From: Siansivirga zeaxanthinifaciens CC-SAMT-1
GTDB taxonomy: Bacteria; Bacteroidota; Bacteroidia; Flavobacteriales; Flavobacteriaceae
Assembly (NCBI RefSeq): GCF_000941055.1
Contig: NZ_CP007202.1
Span: forward strand, 1,608,001 to 1,672,000
Reading direction: 5' to 3'
DNA: 64,000 nt
This document shows, one piece after another, positions 34,083 to 42,990 of the stretch. Below the pieces are notes generated by a model. That model did no database searches. It worked only from the letters and a program-made list of their open reading frames with translations, and was not told the DNA's origin. Position 1 is the stretch's first letter, and each line of letters begins with the position of its first letter. The translations under genes and the position numbers were made by a program.

Positions 34083-34090
34083 CAAAGATA
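34083..34090 (-). promoter_or_regulatory. -7 element of the helicase promoter
   Basis: Minus-strand TATCTTTG fits TAnnTTTG. The predicted leader (about 34076 to 33954) is long, with hairpins AATCCA/TGGATT and CCTCA/TGAGG, reminiscent of cold-shock leaders. Confidence 0.5.
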
Positions 34091-34271
34091 GTCTTTTATT
34101 TGTTATTTACTATTATACTTGTAAATCTTTAATTTTGGGCGTTTTAACACGCTTTCACGACTCGCTTTTTTTGTTTTTAAAATCATAAATACACTAGAAA
34201 CATGGCGTTTAACAAAAAGAGCTCAAACAAACGTTCAATCGTTAACGCAGCTACAGGTAACTTTAAACTTT
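34091..34271. other. intergenic region between helicase and LysR genes
   Basis: This 318-base gap between two leftward genes (33954-34271) holds the helicase leader and promoter on one side. On the plus strand there is a TAATTTTG element (34130-34137) and a 27-codon open frame, 34202-34285, whose product begins MAFNKKSSNKRS and overlaps the LysR 3' end by 14 bases. I do not recognise it and see no terminator for the LysR gene here. Confidence 0.35.
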
Positions 34272-35162
34272 TTAGTTTTCATTAGTTATAAGCGTTAATA
34301 TGTTGCCTAGAATAGGATTTCTGTTTTCGGTATTCCAAACCGCAGAAAGTACCGTACGTTGTTTTATTTTGTTAAGCTCAATAAATTTAATTTTTGAATT
34401 ACTTTCATCTTGCAACGATTTTGGCACAATAGAAATACCAAAGTTATTTTCAACCAGTTTATATATTGAATCGGCATGAATGGTATTGTGCGTTATTAAG
34501 GGGTTAAAACCACTATCGTCGAAAATAGTCATTACCTTTTCGTAGTAAGAAGCGCTATATTCGGGATCGAATAAAATAAAATGTTCATTTTTTAATTGCG
34601 ACAGGTTTTTAAAAGTAGAAGCTTCAATTGCATGCGCTTTTGGTAACACCAAACAAAACGGTTCTTTTAAAACCGGGTGACTATTTAATCCTCTGGGAAT
34701 GCGTTCCAATCTAACAAAACCAATATCAATTTCTTGCGATAATAAGCCTTCAATTTGCTTGTTATTATCCATTTCTTTCAAACTAAATAACACATCGGGG
34801 TGTTCTTTGGTAAACTTTAAAAGTAAATTCGGTATTATTTTTTGCATAGCAGAACCTACATAACCAAAATTTAATTTACCATCTTTTCCATCTTCAAGCA
34901 ATTTGGCATGGTCTAAAATACTTTCTAAATGTTTTAGGTTTTTGGTTAATTCTTCTTTTAAATAAGTTCCGGCATGGGTTAGTTTTACTTGCCTGTTGTG
35001 TCTTTCAAATAAAGTAACACCCAATTGACCCTCCATTTCTTTTATTTGACGACTCAATCCGGGTTGCGAAATAAACAGTTTTTCGGCCGCTTTTCTAAAA
35101 TGTAGTGTTTCGGCAACAGCTAAAAAATAATGTATATGTCGAAGTTCTAATTGATAACTCAT
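34272..35162 (-). CDS. LysR-family transcriptional regulator, probable hut regulator
   Basis: 296-residue LysR protein. The N-terminal winged HTH is clear: LRHIHYFLAVAETLHFRKAAEKL, then ISQPGLSRQIKEMEGQLGVTLFER. The remainder is the two-lobed effector domain (LNFGYVGSAMQKIIPNLL, IDIGFVRLERIPRGL). It is transcribed divergently from hutH with short spacing, the classic layout of a LysR regulator controlling the neighbouring operon, so urocanate or histidine is a plausible effector. The intergenic region has an ATAA/TTAT dyad at 35181-35193 that could be its site. Target is inferred. Confidence 0.87.
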   Translation of the reverse strand: MSYQLELRHIHYFLAVAETLHFRKAAEKLFISQPGLSRQIKEMEGQLGVTLFERHNRQVKLTHAGTYLKEELTKNLKHLESILDHAKLLEDGKDGKLNFGYVGSAMQKIIPNLLLKFTKEHPDVLFSLKEMDNNKQIEGLLSQEIDIGFVRLERIPRGLNSHPVLKEPFCLVLPKAHAIEASTFKNLSQLKNEHFILFDPEYSASYYEKVMTIFDDSGFNPLITHNTIHADSIYKLVENNFGISIVPKSLQDESNSKIKFIELNKIKQRTVLSAVWNTENRNPILGNILTLITNEN

Positions 35163-35212
35163 GGTTATTAATAGTTAAAAATAATGGTATTATTAAGTAT
35201 CAAATTTATTAA

Positions 35213-35220
35213 TAATTTTG
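35213..35220 (+). promoter_or_regulatory. -7 element of the hutHUI promoter
   Basis: TAATTTTG fits TAnnTTTG. The implied transcript start, near 35227, lies downstream of two in-frame upstream start codons of hutH and supports the ATG at 35259. Confidence 0.5.
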
Positions 35221-35258
35221 TAATGCATCAACTTAATGTTCAACTTATTACAGAAATC

Positions 35259-36749
35259 ATGTTTGCATACGGAATAGACAGACTTACAACAGATAAAGTA
35301 ACAGAGATTTTAAATGGAAATTTAAAAGCAACGTTAACAGAATATGCCATATCTAAAATTGAAGAATGTAGAAATAAAGTTGAGGTTATGGCAAATTCCA
35401 CAAAGGCTGTTTATGGCATCAATACAGGTTTTGGACCGCTGTGCGACGTTAAAATTTCGCCAGAAGAAACCAGTTTACTTCAAAAGAATTTACTAATTAC
35501 CCATGCTGTTGGTGTGGGAAACCCTATCGATAAAGAATTATCAAAAATCATGATGATTTGTAAAGTGCACGCATTAAGTCGTGGATTTTCGGGCATTCGA
35601 TTAGAGGTTATAGAACGTATTATTTACTTTATAGAAAACGATTTATTACCCGTAGTTCCAGAACAAGGTTCGGTGGGTGCTTCGGGCGATTTAGCACCGT
35701 TATCGCATTTGTTTTTGCCATTAATTGGTGAAGGCGAATTTTGGATTGCCAATGAAATTGTTCCGGCCATGCAAGTTTTAAAAGCTCATAATTTAGAGCC
35801 TATCGAATTGGCAGCTAAAGAAGGTTTAGCCTTAATAAATGGTACACAATTTATCTTAGCCCATGCTATTATTGGGTTACGAAAAATGGAATATCTGTTA
35901 GATTTAGCCGATGTTGCTGGTGCCATGAGTTTAGAGGGCTACCAAGGAAGCGAATCGCCTTTTAAAGAATTACTGCATAGTATTCGTCCGTTTCAAGGCA
36001 ATTTAGTGGTTGCAGAACGTATGCGTATGTTATTTAAAAATTCTAATAATATTAAATCGCATGAAAATTGCGAGCGTGTTCAAGATCCCTATTCTATGCG
36101 TTGTATTCCGCAAGTTCATGGGGCTTCTCGTAATGCTTTTTATCATTTAAGCGAATTAGCAGAAATTGAAATGAACTCGGTTACCGATAACCCAATTGTT
36201 TTAAGTGAAACCGAAGCTATTTCTGGTGGTAATTTTCATGGTCAACCTTTGGCTATGGTATTAGATTATGCCGCTTTAGCATCCTCTGAATTGGGAAATA
36301 TTTCAGACAGACGTTGTTATTTGTTGCTAGAAGGTAAATTTGGATTACCACGTTTACTCACCGCTAGTGGCGGTTTAAATTCCGGATTTATGATTCCACA
36401 ATACACCACAGCGGCTTTGGTTACCGAAAACAAATCTTTATGTTTTCCTGCTTCAGCCGATAGTATTCCAACCTCATTAGGACAAGAAGACCATGTGTCT
36501 ATGGGAAGTATTTCTGGTCGTAAATTCAACCAAATACTAGGAAATATCGAAAAAATATTAGCCATAGAACTCATGTATGCGGCTCAGGCTATGGAATTTA
36601 GACGACCAAATACCTTTTCAGAAATACTAGAGAAAAACTTCAGTATTATTAGAAGTAAAGTCGCGAAATTAGAAGAAGATCGTATTCTTAAAGATGATAT
36701 TAATGCGATGATAAATTTAGTTAGAAATAGAGCATTCATTGTAAAATAG
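35259..36749 (+). CDS. hutH: histidine ammonia-lyase
   Basis: 496-residue enzyme converting histidine to trans-urocanate and ammonia, the first step of histidine degradation. The MIO cofactor is formed from Ala-Ser-Gly at residues 141-143 within GSVGASGDLAPLSH. YGINTGFGPL near the N-terminus and the later QDPYSMRC-type VQDPYSMRCIPQVHGAS are also family marks. Start choice: ATG at 35259 follows the -7 element; in-frame starts at 35223 and 35184 lie in or before the promoter. First gene of hutHUI, divergent from a LysR gene. Confidence 0.95.
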   Translation: MFAYGIDRLTTDKVTEILNGNLKATLTEYAISKIEECRNKVEVMANSTKAVYGINTGFGPLCDVKISPEETSLLQKNLLITHAVGVGNPIDKELSKIMMICKVHALSRGFSGIRLEVIERIIYFIENDLLPVVPEQGSVGASGDLAPLSHLFLPLIGEGEFWIANEIVPAMQVLKAHNLEPIELAAKEGLALINGTQFILAHAIIGLRKMEYLLDLADVAGAMSLEGYQGSESPFKELLHSIRPFQGNLVVAERMRMLFKNSNNIKSHENCERVQDPYSMRCIPQVHGASRNAFYHLSELAEIEMNSVTDNPIVLSETEAISGGNFHGQPLAMVLDYAALASSELGNISDRRCYLLLEGKFGLPRLLTASGGLNSGFMIPQYTTAALVTENKSLCFPASADSIPTSLGQEDHVSMGSISGRKFNQILGNIEKILAIELMYAAQAMEFRRPNTFSEILEKNFSIIRSKVAKLEEDRILKDDINAMINLVRNRAFIVK

Positions 36750-36756
36750 AAAGATT

Positions 36757-38754
36757 ATGACGTTTAAAGAAGAAATTTTACAAGGTATCCCCAATACATT
36801 ACCTTCAAAATACGAGTATCCTACGGGTGTTAACAGGGCACCAAAACGTAAAGATATTTTATCGAAAGAGGAAAAACAATTGGCTATTCGAAATGCGTTG
36901 CGTTATTTCCCAAAAGATTGGCACGCAGCATTAGCACAGGAATTCGCACAAGAACTTCAGGATTTCGGGCGTATTTATATGTATCGATTCAAGCCATCAT
37001 ACAAAATATTTGCTAGAGATATTCAAGACTATCCGGCAAAATGTACGCAAGCAGCAGCCATTATGCTCATGATTCAGAATAATTTAGATCCTGCAGTGGC
37101 TCAACACCCCGAAGAATTAATAACTTACGGTGGTAATGGTGCGGTGTTTCAAAACTGGGCTCAATACCTGCTAACGATGCAGTATTTAGCAAATATGACT
37201 GAAGAGCAAACGCTTCACATGTATTCTGGTCACCCGATGGGATTATTTCCGTCGTCTAAAAATGCGCCAAGAGTTGTTGTTACCAATGGTATGATGATTC
37301 CTAATTACTCCAAACCAGACGATTGGCAAAAATTCAACGCGCTTGGGGTTACGCAATACGGACAAATGACAGCGGGTTCCTTTATGTATATTGGTCCACA
37401 AGGCATCGTTCACGGTACGACAATCACCGTTATGAATGCTTTCAGAAAAAAATTACCTAAAAACGAAACGCCGGCAGGAAAAATATTTTTAACTGCTGGT
37501 TTAGGTGGTATGAGTGGCGCTCAACCTAAGGCAGGAAATATTGCAGGTTGTATTACTATTTGTGCCGAGGTAAACGATAAAGCTGCTACAAAACGATATG
37601 AGCAAGGTTGGGTAGATGTTTTAATTGATAATTTAGACGATTTAGTTGCCAGAGTTAAAAAGGCACAAGCAAATAGCGAAATAGTTTCCATCGCTTTTAT
37701 TGGCAATGTGGTAGATGTTTGGGAACGTTTTTATGATGAAAACATATTTATTCATGTTGGTTCCGACCAAACTTCGCTTCATATTCCATGGACGGGTGGT
37801 TATTATCCGGTGGGCATATCTTATGACGAGTCTAACCGATTAATACGTGAAGAGCCTTTAGTATTTAAAGAAAAAGTACAGGCTTCTTTACGCAGACACG
37901 CCGAAGCAATTAATAAGCATGTTGCTCGCGGCACGTATTTCTTCGATTATGGTAATGCTTTTTTACTAGAAGCATCGCGTGCAGGAGCCGATGTGATGGC
38001 AGAAAACAACATCGATTTTAAATATGCATCCTATGTTCAAGATATTTTGGGACCGATGTGTTTCGATTATGGTTTCGGACCTTTCCGTTGGGTTTGTGCT
38101 TCCGGGAAACCAGAAGATTTAGATAAAACAGATGAAATCGCCATGCATGTTCTGCAAGACATAATGAAAGATGCTCCAGAGGAAATTCAGTTGCAAATGC
38201 AAGATAATATTACTTGGATTAAAGATGCCAAGAAAAATAAGATGGTAGTTGGCTCGCAAGCCCGTATCTTGTATGCCGATGCCGAAGGGCGAGCTAAAAT
38301 AGCCGAAGCTTTCAACAAAGCTGTGGCTGCCGGTAAAATTGGCCCTGTAGTGTTAGGACGCGACCATCATGATGTAAGCGGAACCGATTCGCCGTATCGC
38401 GAAACCTCTAATATTTACGATGGTAGTAAATTTACCGCCGATATGGCCATTCATAATGTTATTGGTGATAGTTTTAGAGGCGCTACTTGGGTGTCTATTC
38501 ACAATGGTGGCGGCGTAGGCTGGGGCGAAGTTATGAACGGTGGTTTCGGGATGTTGCTCGATGGCACTAAAGAAGCCGATGAACGTTTGAAAAATATGTT
38601 GTTTTTTGATGTAAATAACGGTATTGCACGCAGAAGTTGGGCAAGAAACGATGAAGCCTTATTTGCTATAAAACGAGAAATGGCACGCACACCAAATTTA
38701 AAAGTCACCATTCCTAATTTGGTGGATAATCAATTGTTAGAAAATTTATTTTAA
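36757..38754 (+). CDS. hutU: urocanate hydratase, long form
   Basis: 665-residue urocanase using tightly bound NAD to convert urocanate to imidazolonepropionate. Family marks are YGGNGAVFQNW, MYSGHPMGLFPS, GLGGMSGAQPKAG, GRDHHDVSGTDSPYRET and the C-terminal NGGGVGWGEVMNGGFG. The typical enzyme (about 555 residues) is shorter; here additional residues lie in the middle and N-terminal parts, as in other Bacteroidota forms I recall. It starts seven bases after hutH and its stop overlaps the hutI start (TAATG). Confidence 0.95.
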   Translation: MTFKEEILQGIPNTLPSKYEYPTGVNRAPKRKDILSKEEKQLAIRNALRYFPKDWHAALAQEFAQELQDFGRIYMYRFKPSYKIFARDIQDYPAKCTQAAAIMLMIQNNLDPAVAQHPEELITYGGNGAVFQNWAQYLLTMQYLANMTEEQTLHMYSGHPMGLFPSSKNAPRVVVTNGMMIPNYSKPDDWQKFNALGVTQYGQMTAGSFMYIGPQGIVHGTTITVMNAFRKKLPKNETPAGKIFLTAGLGGMSGAQPKAGNIAGCITICAEVNDKAATKRYEQGWVDVLIDNLDDLVARVKKAQANSEIVSIAFIGNVVDVWERFYDENIFIHVGSDQTSLHIPWTGGYYPVGISYDESNRLIREEPLVFKEKVQASLRRHAEAINKHVARGTYFFDYGNAFLLEASRAGADVMAENNIDFKYASYVQDILGPMCFDYGFGPFRWVCASGKPEDLDKTDEIAMHVLQDIMKDAPEEIQLQMQDNITWIKDAKKNKMVVGSQARILYADAEGRAKIAEAFNKAVAAGKIGPVVLGRDHHDVSGTDSPYRETSNIYDGSKFTADMAIHNVIGDSFRGATWVSIHNGGGVGWGEVMNGGFGMLLDGTKEADERLKNMLFFDVNNGIARRSWARNDEALFAIKREMARTPNLKVTIPNLVDNQLLENLF

Positions 38755-39992
38755 TGCGCATTTTATTCAAAAATATTAAAGAATTAATTCAAATTAGAGA
38801 GTCTGGTATTTCTTTTGTTTCGGGAAGCGATATGAGCATACTTCCAAATATTAAAAATGCTTTTTTACTGGTTGAGGATGGTCTTATTAGCGATTTTGGA
38901 ACAATGGATGCTTGTCCAGATACAAAGGCAGAACAGGTTATTGATGTAACAGGTCAAATGATGATGCCAACCTGGTGCGATTCGCATACCCACATTGTTT
39001 ATGCGGGTAACAGAGAAAGTGAATTTGTAGATAAAATTAAAGGATTAACATACCAGGAAATTGCAAATAAAGGCGGAGGTATATTAAATTCTGCAAAAAA
39101 ATTACAGAAACTTTCTGAAGCCGATTTATACGAAGAAAGCAAAGTACGTCTTGAAGCGGTTATAGCTATGGGAACGGGTGCTGTTGAAATTAAATCGGGT
39201 TACGGTTTAACAGTGGAGTCCGAATTAAAAATGCTTAGTGTTATTAAGCAGCTTAAAAAGAACTACGATTTACCAATTAAAGCGACCTTTTTAGGTGCTC
39301 ATGCGGTTCCAAAAGCCTATGTAAATGATAAAGAAGGCTATATGCAACTTATTATTAATGAGATGATCCCTTTAATTTCTGAAGCCAATTTAGCCGATTA
39401 CATCGATGTTTTTTGTGAAACGGGATACTTTTCTGTTGAAGATACCCAACGTATCATGCAAGCCGGTAAGGCTCATGGATTGGAATCTAAAATTCATGTC
39501 AATCAGTTTAATTCTATTGGTGGTGTTCAAATAGCTGTGGCACATAAAGCTTTGTCTGTCGATCATTTAGAAGAAATGACAGATGCAGATATTGAATCGT
39601 TGAAAAATACCAAAACCATGCCTGTGGCTTTGCCGGGATGTTCTTTCTTTTTAAGCATTCCTTATACGCCAGGTAGAAAAATGATTGATGACGGATTGCC
39701 TTTGGCATTAGCAACCGATTATAATCCGGGTTCTTCACCATCTGGTAACATGAATTTTGTAGTATCGGCAGCTTGTATTAAAATGAAGTTAACACCCGAA
39801 GAGGCCATCAATGCGGCCACCATTAATGGGGCTTATGCCATGGGATTAGAAAACCAGGTAGGAAGCATTACCAGAGGTAAATTAGCTAATTTAATAGTAA
39901 CCAAACCTATCAATTCGTATGGTTTTATACCCTATTCGTTTGGTGAAACACAAATAGATAAAGTTTATATAAAAGGACAACAAATTAATTAA
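38754..39992 (+). CDS. hutI: imidazolonepropionase
   Basis: 412-residue amidohydrolase opening the imidazolone ring to N-formimino-glutamate. The metal-binding HTH motif sits in WCDSHTHIVYAGNRESEF, further ligands in TFLGAHAVP, IHVNQFN (His) and ALATDYNPGSSP (Asp). Residue count equals the usual 400-415. It overlaps hutU by one base. The next step (formimidoylglutamase or formiminotransferase) is not encoded in this operon and must lie elsewhere. Confidence 0.95.
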   Translation: MRILFKNIKELIQIRESGISFVSGSDMSILPNIKNAFLLVEDGLISDFGTMDACPDTKAEQVIDVTGQMMMPTWCDSHTHIVYAGNRESEFVDKIKGLTYQEIANKGGGILNSAKKLQKLSEADLYEESKVRLEAVIAMGTGAVEIKSGYGLTVESELKMLSVIKQLKKNYDLPIKATFLGAHAVPKAYVNDKEGYMQLIINEMIPLISEANLADYIDVFCETGYFSVEDTQRIMQAGKAHGLESKIHVNQFNSIGGVQIAVAHKALSVDHLEEMTDADIESLKNTKTMPVALPGCSFFLSIPYTPGRKMIDDGLPLALATDYNPGSSPSGNMNFVVSAACIKMKLTPEEAINAATINGAYAMGLENQVGSITRGKLANLIVTKPINSYGFIPYSFGETQIDKVYIKGQQIN

Positions 39993-40034
39993 CCAACCCG
40001 CTTAACCAACCTTAAACAACCCAACTAAACAAGG

Positions 40035-40075
40035 AAGGCGCGTAAAAGTAACCATGTTATTTTTCGCGCCTTATT
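40035..40075 (+). terminator. hairpin after hutI
   Basis: Stem GGCGCG / CGCGCC extended by TAAAA..TAAC / GTTA..TTTT, with a weak T-tract. It lies between convergent hutI and the M48 protease gene and likely ends the hut transcript. Confidence 0.65.
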
Positions 40076-40086
40076 AATTTTAAACG

Positions 40087-41319
40087 TTATTTTCTTAGAT
40101 TTTTTATCCGTTGCAAAAGGGTAGGGTGCGAATAATGCACAAAAACATAAGCAGGATGTGGCGTTAAATTGCTTAAACTGTTTTTAGATAGTTTTTTTAA
40201 AGATGAAATTAAAGGTTCGCCTTTGTAGGTTGTTTTAGCGTAATCATCGGCTTGATATTCAAAAGTTCTAGAAAACCAATTCATAATTAATCCGGTAATT
40301 TCAGAAATAGGCGCATACAGCAATCCGAAGGCTATTAAACTTATATGAAAACTGGGCGTTTCTACACCTAAAGCATTTGATAATAATGGATTTGATATAA
40401 AAATCGATAATATGTAAAGGGTGAAACCTGTGAGTAAAATTGAAGCAAATAAATTAAATATAATATGTTTCTTTTTGTAATGTCCAACCTCATGCGCTAA
40501 TACTGCTACTATTTCTTCTTCATCTAAATCATTAATTAATGTGTCGTAAAGCGTCACGCGTTTTTCACTTCCAAAACCAGAAAAATAGGCGTTGGCTTTA
40601 GTGCTTCTTTTAGAGCCATCAATGACGAAAATTTTATCGAGTTTAAAACCAACCGTGCTGGCATAATCTGATATTTTATCGCGTAAACTGCCTGCTTCAA
40701 GTGGTGTTTGTTTATTAAATAAAGGAACAATAAGTTTAGAATAAAACATATTCATAAACAAGGTAAATACGGCTACCAAGGCCCAGGCGTATAACCAGAA
40801 ATTATCGCCAGCAAATTCATAAAACCAAATAATTAATGCTAGAATACCACCGCCAACTACAGCCATCATTAATAAACCTTTTAATTTATCTAAAAAGAAA
40901 ATTTTGGGTGTGGTTTTATTAAATCCGAATGTATCTTCAATAACAAAGGTGCTGTAATAGGAGAAAGGCGTCGTTAAAATATCGCTTCCAATCATAATAA
41001 TTCCGAAGAAAATTAAGGCTATTACAATAGAATTTTCAGAATAACTGCGGGCTAAAGCATCAACAAAAGCAAATCCGTCGAAAAACAGAAATCCTAGAGT
41101 TAAAACCAAAGAAAAGGTTGAGGTTATAATTCCGAATTTATAATTGATCACTTTATAATTTTGCGATTTTTTATATTCGCCGTCATCGTAAACGTCTTGT
41201 AAATCTTCAGGCAGCTTATCGTTAAAATGTTTGGCATTTAAAGCATCTAAAACCTTTTCAACAATAAAATTGATAATAATAATGGCTATAATGATATAAA
41301 AAAGGGTAGTGGAAGTCAT
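40087..41319 (-). CDS. M48-family CAAX-protease-like metallopeptidase (Ste24 type)
   Basis: 410-residue integral membrane zinc peptidase of the Ste24/HtpX clan. The metal motif is VLAHEVGHYKKKH, and the third ligand is in the later FEYQADDYA segment. About seven hydrophobic helices surround the catalytic region, and the soluble part KIFVIDGSKRSTKANAYFSGFG is a strongly conserved family stretch. In eukaryotes the homologue cleaves prenylated proteins; in bacteria the role is probably membrane protein quality control. It lies three bases downstream of the SpoU methyltransferase gene. Confidence 0.92.
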   Translation of the reverse strand: MTSTTLFYIIIAIIIINFIVEKVLDALNAKHFNDKLPEDLQDVYDDGEYKKSQNYKVINYKFGIITSTFSLVLTLGFLFFDGFAFVDALARSYSENSIVIALIFFGIIMIGSDILTTPFSYYSTFVIEDTFGFNKTTPKIFFLDKLKGLLMMAVVGGGILALIIWFYEFAGDNFWLYAWALVAVFTLFMNMFYSKLIVPLFNKQTPLEAGSLRDKISDYASTVGFKLDKIFVIDGSKRSTKANAYFSGFGSEKRVTLYDTLINDLDEEEIVAVLAHEVGHYKKKHIIFNLFASILLTGFTLYILSIFISNPLLSNALGVETPSFHISLIAFGLLYAPISEITGLIMNWFSRTFEYQADDYAKTTYKGEPLISSLKKLSKNSLSNLTPHPAYVFVHYSHPTLLQRIKNLRK

Positions 41320-41322
41320 ATT

Positions 41323-42120
41323 TTATTTAAAGTTTCGCTGTCTTTTAGCTTCAAAAATAAGAATACCAGCAGCAACAGATACATTCATAGAATCAATCGC
41401 TCCTTGCATAGGAATGATGATGTTTTGTGAGGAACTCTCTAACCAAGCATCGCTTAAACCAGAGGCTTCGGTGCCAACAACTATAGCAGTTGGTTTTGTA
41501 AAATCTTGTGTATGATAATGAACAGAGGCTTGCAAGGCAGCACAATAAATATCAATGTTTCTAGCCTTTAAAAAGCTAATGATTTCGGCAGTGTTGCCCG
41601 TTGCAATTTGGTTGGTAAACACACAACCCACACTGGAACGTATAATATTCGGATTGTACAAATCGGTTTTAGGGTTTGCAATTATAACGGCATCTACATT
41701 GGCAGCATCGGCAGTTCTTAAAAGTGCGCCTATATTTCCCGGTTTTTCGGGTGCTTCAGCAATTAAAATTAGCGGTTGTTCGGTGCTAAATTTTAAATCT
41801 TCAATCGCATGATTTTTACTTTTGGCGATCGCTAAAACACCTTCGGTAGTATCGCGATAGGCTAATTTTTCATAGACTTCTTTAGAAATTTCAATAATAT
41901 TAAATCGATTCGTTGCTAAATCCTCTAGTTGGTCTTTCGAAAATAATTCAGGGTAAAACAAAACGCTGTCCAATTCGTAGTTTCCCTTCAGCGCAAGCGA
42001 TATTTCACGAACACCTTCTATTAAAAAAGTTCCCGATTTTTTGCGTTCGCGCGACTTGTCTTTTAATTGAACAAGTTGCTTTATTAAAGGGTTTTGTATG
42101 CTTGTAATTTCTTTAATCAT
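41323..42120 (-). CDS. SpoU-family rRNA/tRNA 2'-O-methyltransferase
   Basis: 265 residues from the ATG at 42120, where the family start MIKEITSIQNPLIK is found; an upstream ATG at 42174 overlaps the divergent gene's promoter region. Substrate-binding N-terminal domain (KSGTFLIEGVREI) then the SPOUT knot: EAPEKPGNIGALLRTADAAN, VVGTEASGLSDAW and IPMQGAIDSMNVSVAAGI. This resembles RlmB or TsnR-like enzymes. Exact RNA target unknown. It is first in a two-gene unit with the M48 protease. Confidence 0.88.
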   Translation of the reverse strand: MIKEITSIQNPLIKQLVQLKDKSRERKKSGTFLIEGVREISLALKGNYELDSVLFYPELFSKDQLEDLATNRFNIIEISKEVYEKLAYRDTTEGVLAIAKSKNHAIEDLKFSTEQPLILIAEAPEKPGNIGALLRTADAANVDAVIIANPKTDLYNPNIIRSSVGCVFTNQIATGNTAEIISFLKARNIDIYCAALQASVHYHTQDFTKPTAIVVGTEASGLSDAWLESSSQNIIIPMQGAIDSMNVSVAAGILIFEAKRQRNFK

Positions 42121-42199
42121 ATTGGGAGCAAAAGTAATTGTTTTTAATGTAATGTTATTGTTTTTAACCGACAAACACAGTATTCAAATTAAAAATGAT

Positions 42200-42988
42200 A
42201 TGAAAAAAATAACGGCTCTATTAGTAATTGTAATGTTTTTTGCGTGTAAAAATGAAGTTAAAACACCTACAAGTGAGCCTGTCTTAAATACCCATGATAG
42301 TTTAAAAAAATATCCAGAAAACATTTTGAAAATATTCAAGGCCCATGGCAGATTGGATCTTTGGAAACAAATGCAGGTCATTTCATTTACAATTTCAAAT
42401 CCAGATGGTGATGAGATAACAACCACAAATTTAAAAAATAGAAAATCTTTAATAGAGACGCCTAATCATGACATTGGCTTTAATGGTAAACAGGTTTGGG
42501 TTAAAAATAAGAACACTATTAATTATGAGGGTAATGCTAAGTTTTATTATAATTTGATGTTCTATTTTTATGCTATGCCTTTTGTTTTAGCCGATGAAGG
42601 CATAAATTACGAAGATGTAGAACCCTTAATTTTTAATGAAACGGAATATCCAGGAATCAAAATTTCTTATCAAAATAATATAGGAGAATCACCAGATGAC
42701 GAATATATTATTTATTACGACAAGAATACCAACGAAATGGCTTGGTTAGCTTACACTGTAACTTTTTTTAGTAAAGAAAAGGCTAAAGAATTTAATTATA
42801 TAAAATATAATAATTGGCAAAAAGTTAATGGCTTATTACTTCCCGAAACTATACAATGGTATCAATTGGAAAACAATATGCCAACAAATAAAAGAAAAGA
42901 AGTTACCTTTAGAAATGTAAAAATAAACAAAGAAAAAACAGACGAATCTATATTTGAAATTCCAGAAGGAGCAAAGATTATAGAATAG
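42200..42988 (+). CDS. DUF6503-type lipoprotein
   Basis: 262 residues from the ATG at 42200, which starts a clean lipoprotein signal MKKITALLVIVMFFAC with the cysteine at residue 16. The long open frame upstream is not used because it overlaps the start of the divergent methyltransferase gene. The domain shows KAHGRLDLWKQMQVISFTI and, later, WLLYTVTF-like AWLAYTVTFFSKEKA and YNNWQKVNGLLLPETI, a pattern of a lipoprotein-carrier-like beta fold. Convergent with DUF3810 by a two-base gap. Role unknown. Confidence 0.78.
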   Translation: MKKITALLVIVMFFACKNEVKTPTSEPVLNTHDSLKKYPENILKIFKAHGRLDLWKQMQVISFTISNPDGDEITTTNLKNRKSLIETPNHDIGFNGKQVWVKNKNTINYEGNAKFYYNLMFYFYAMPFVLADEGINYEDVEPLIFNETEYPGIKISYQNNIGESPDDEYIIYYDKNTNEMAWLAYTVTFFSKEKAKEFNYIKYNNWQKVNGLLLPETIQWYQLENNMPTNKRKEVTFRNVKINKEKTDESIFEIPEGAKIIE

Positions 42989-42990
42989 TA

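Noticed and set aside
35184..35258. N-terminal extension of hutH from upstream starts
   Set aside because: It overlaps the TAATTTTG promoter element and does not resemble the HutH start.
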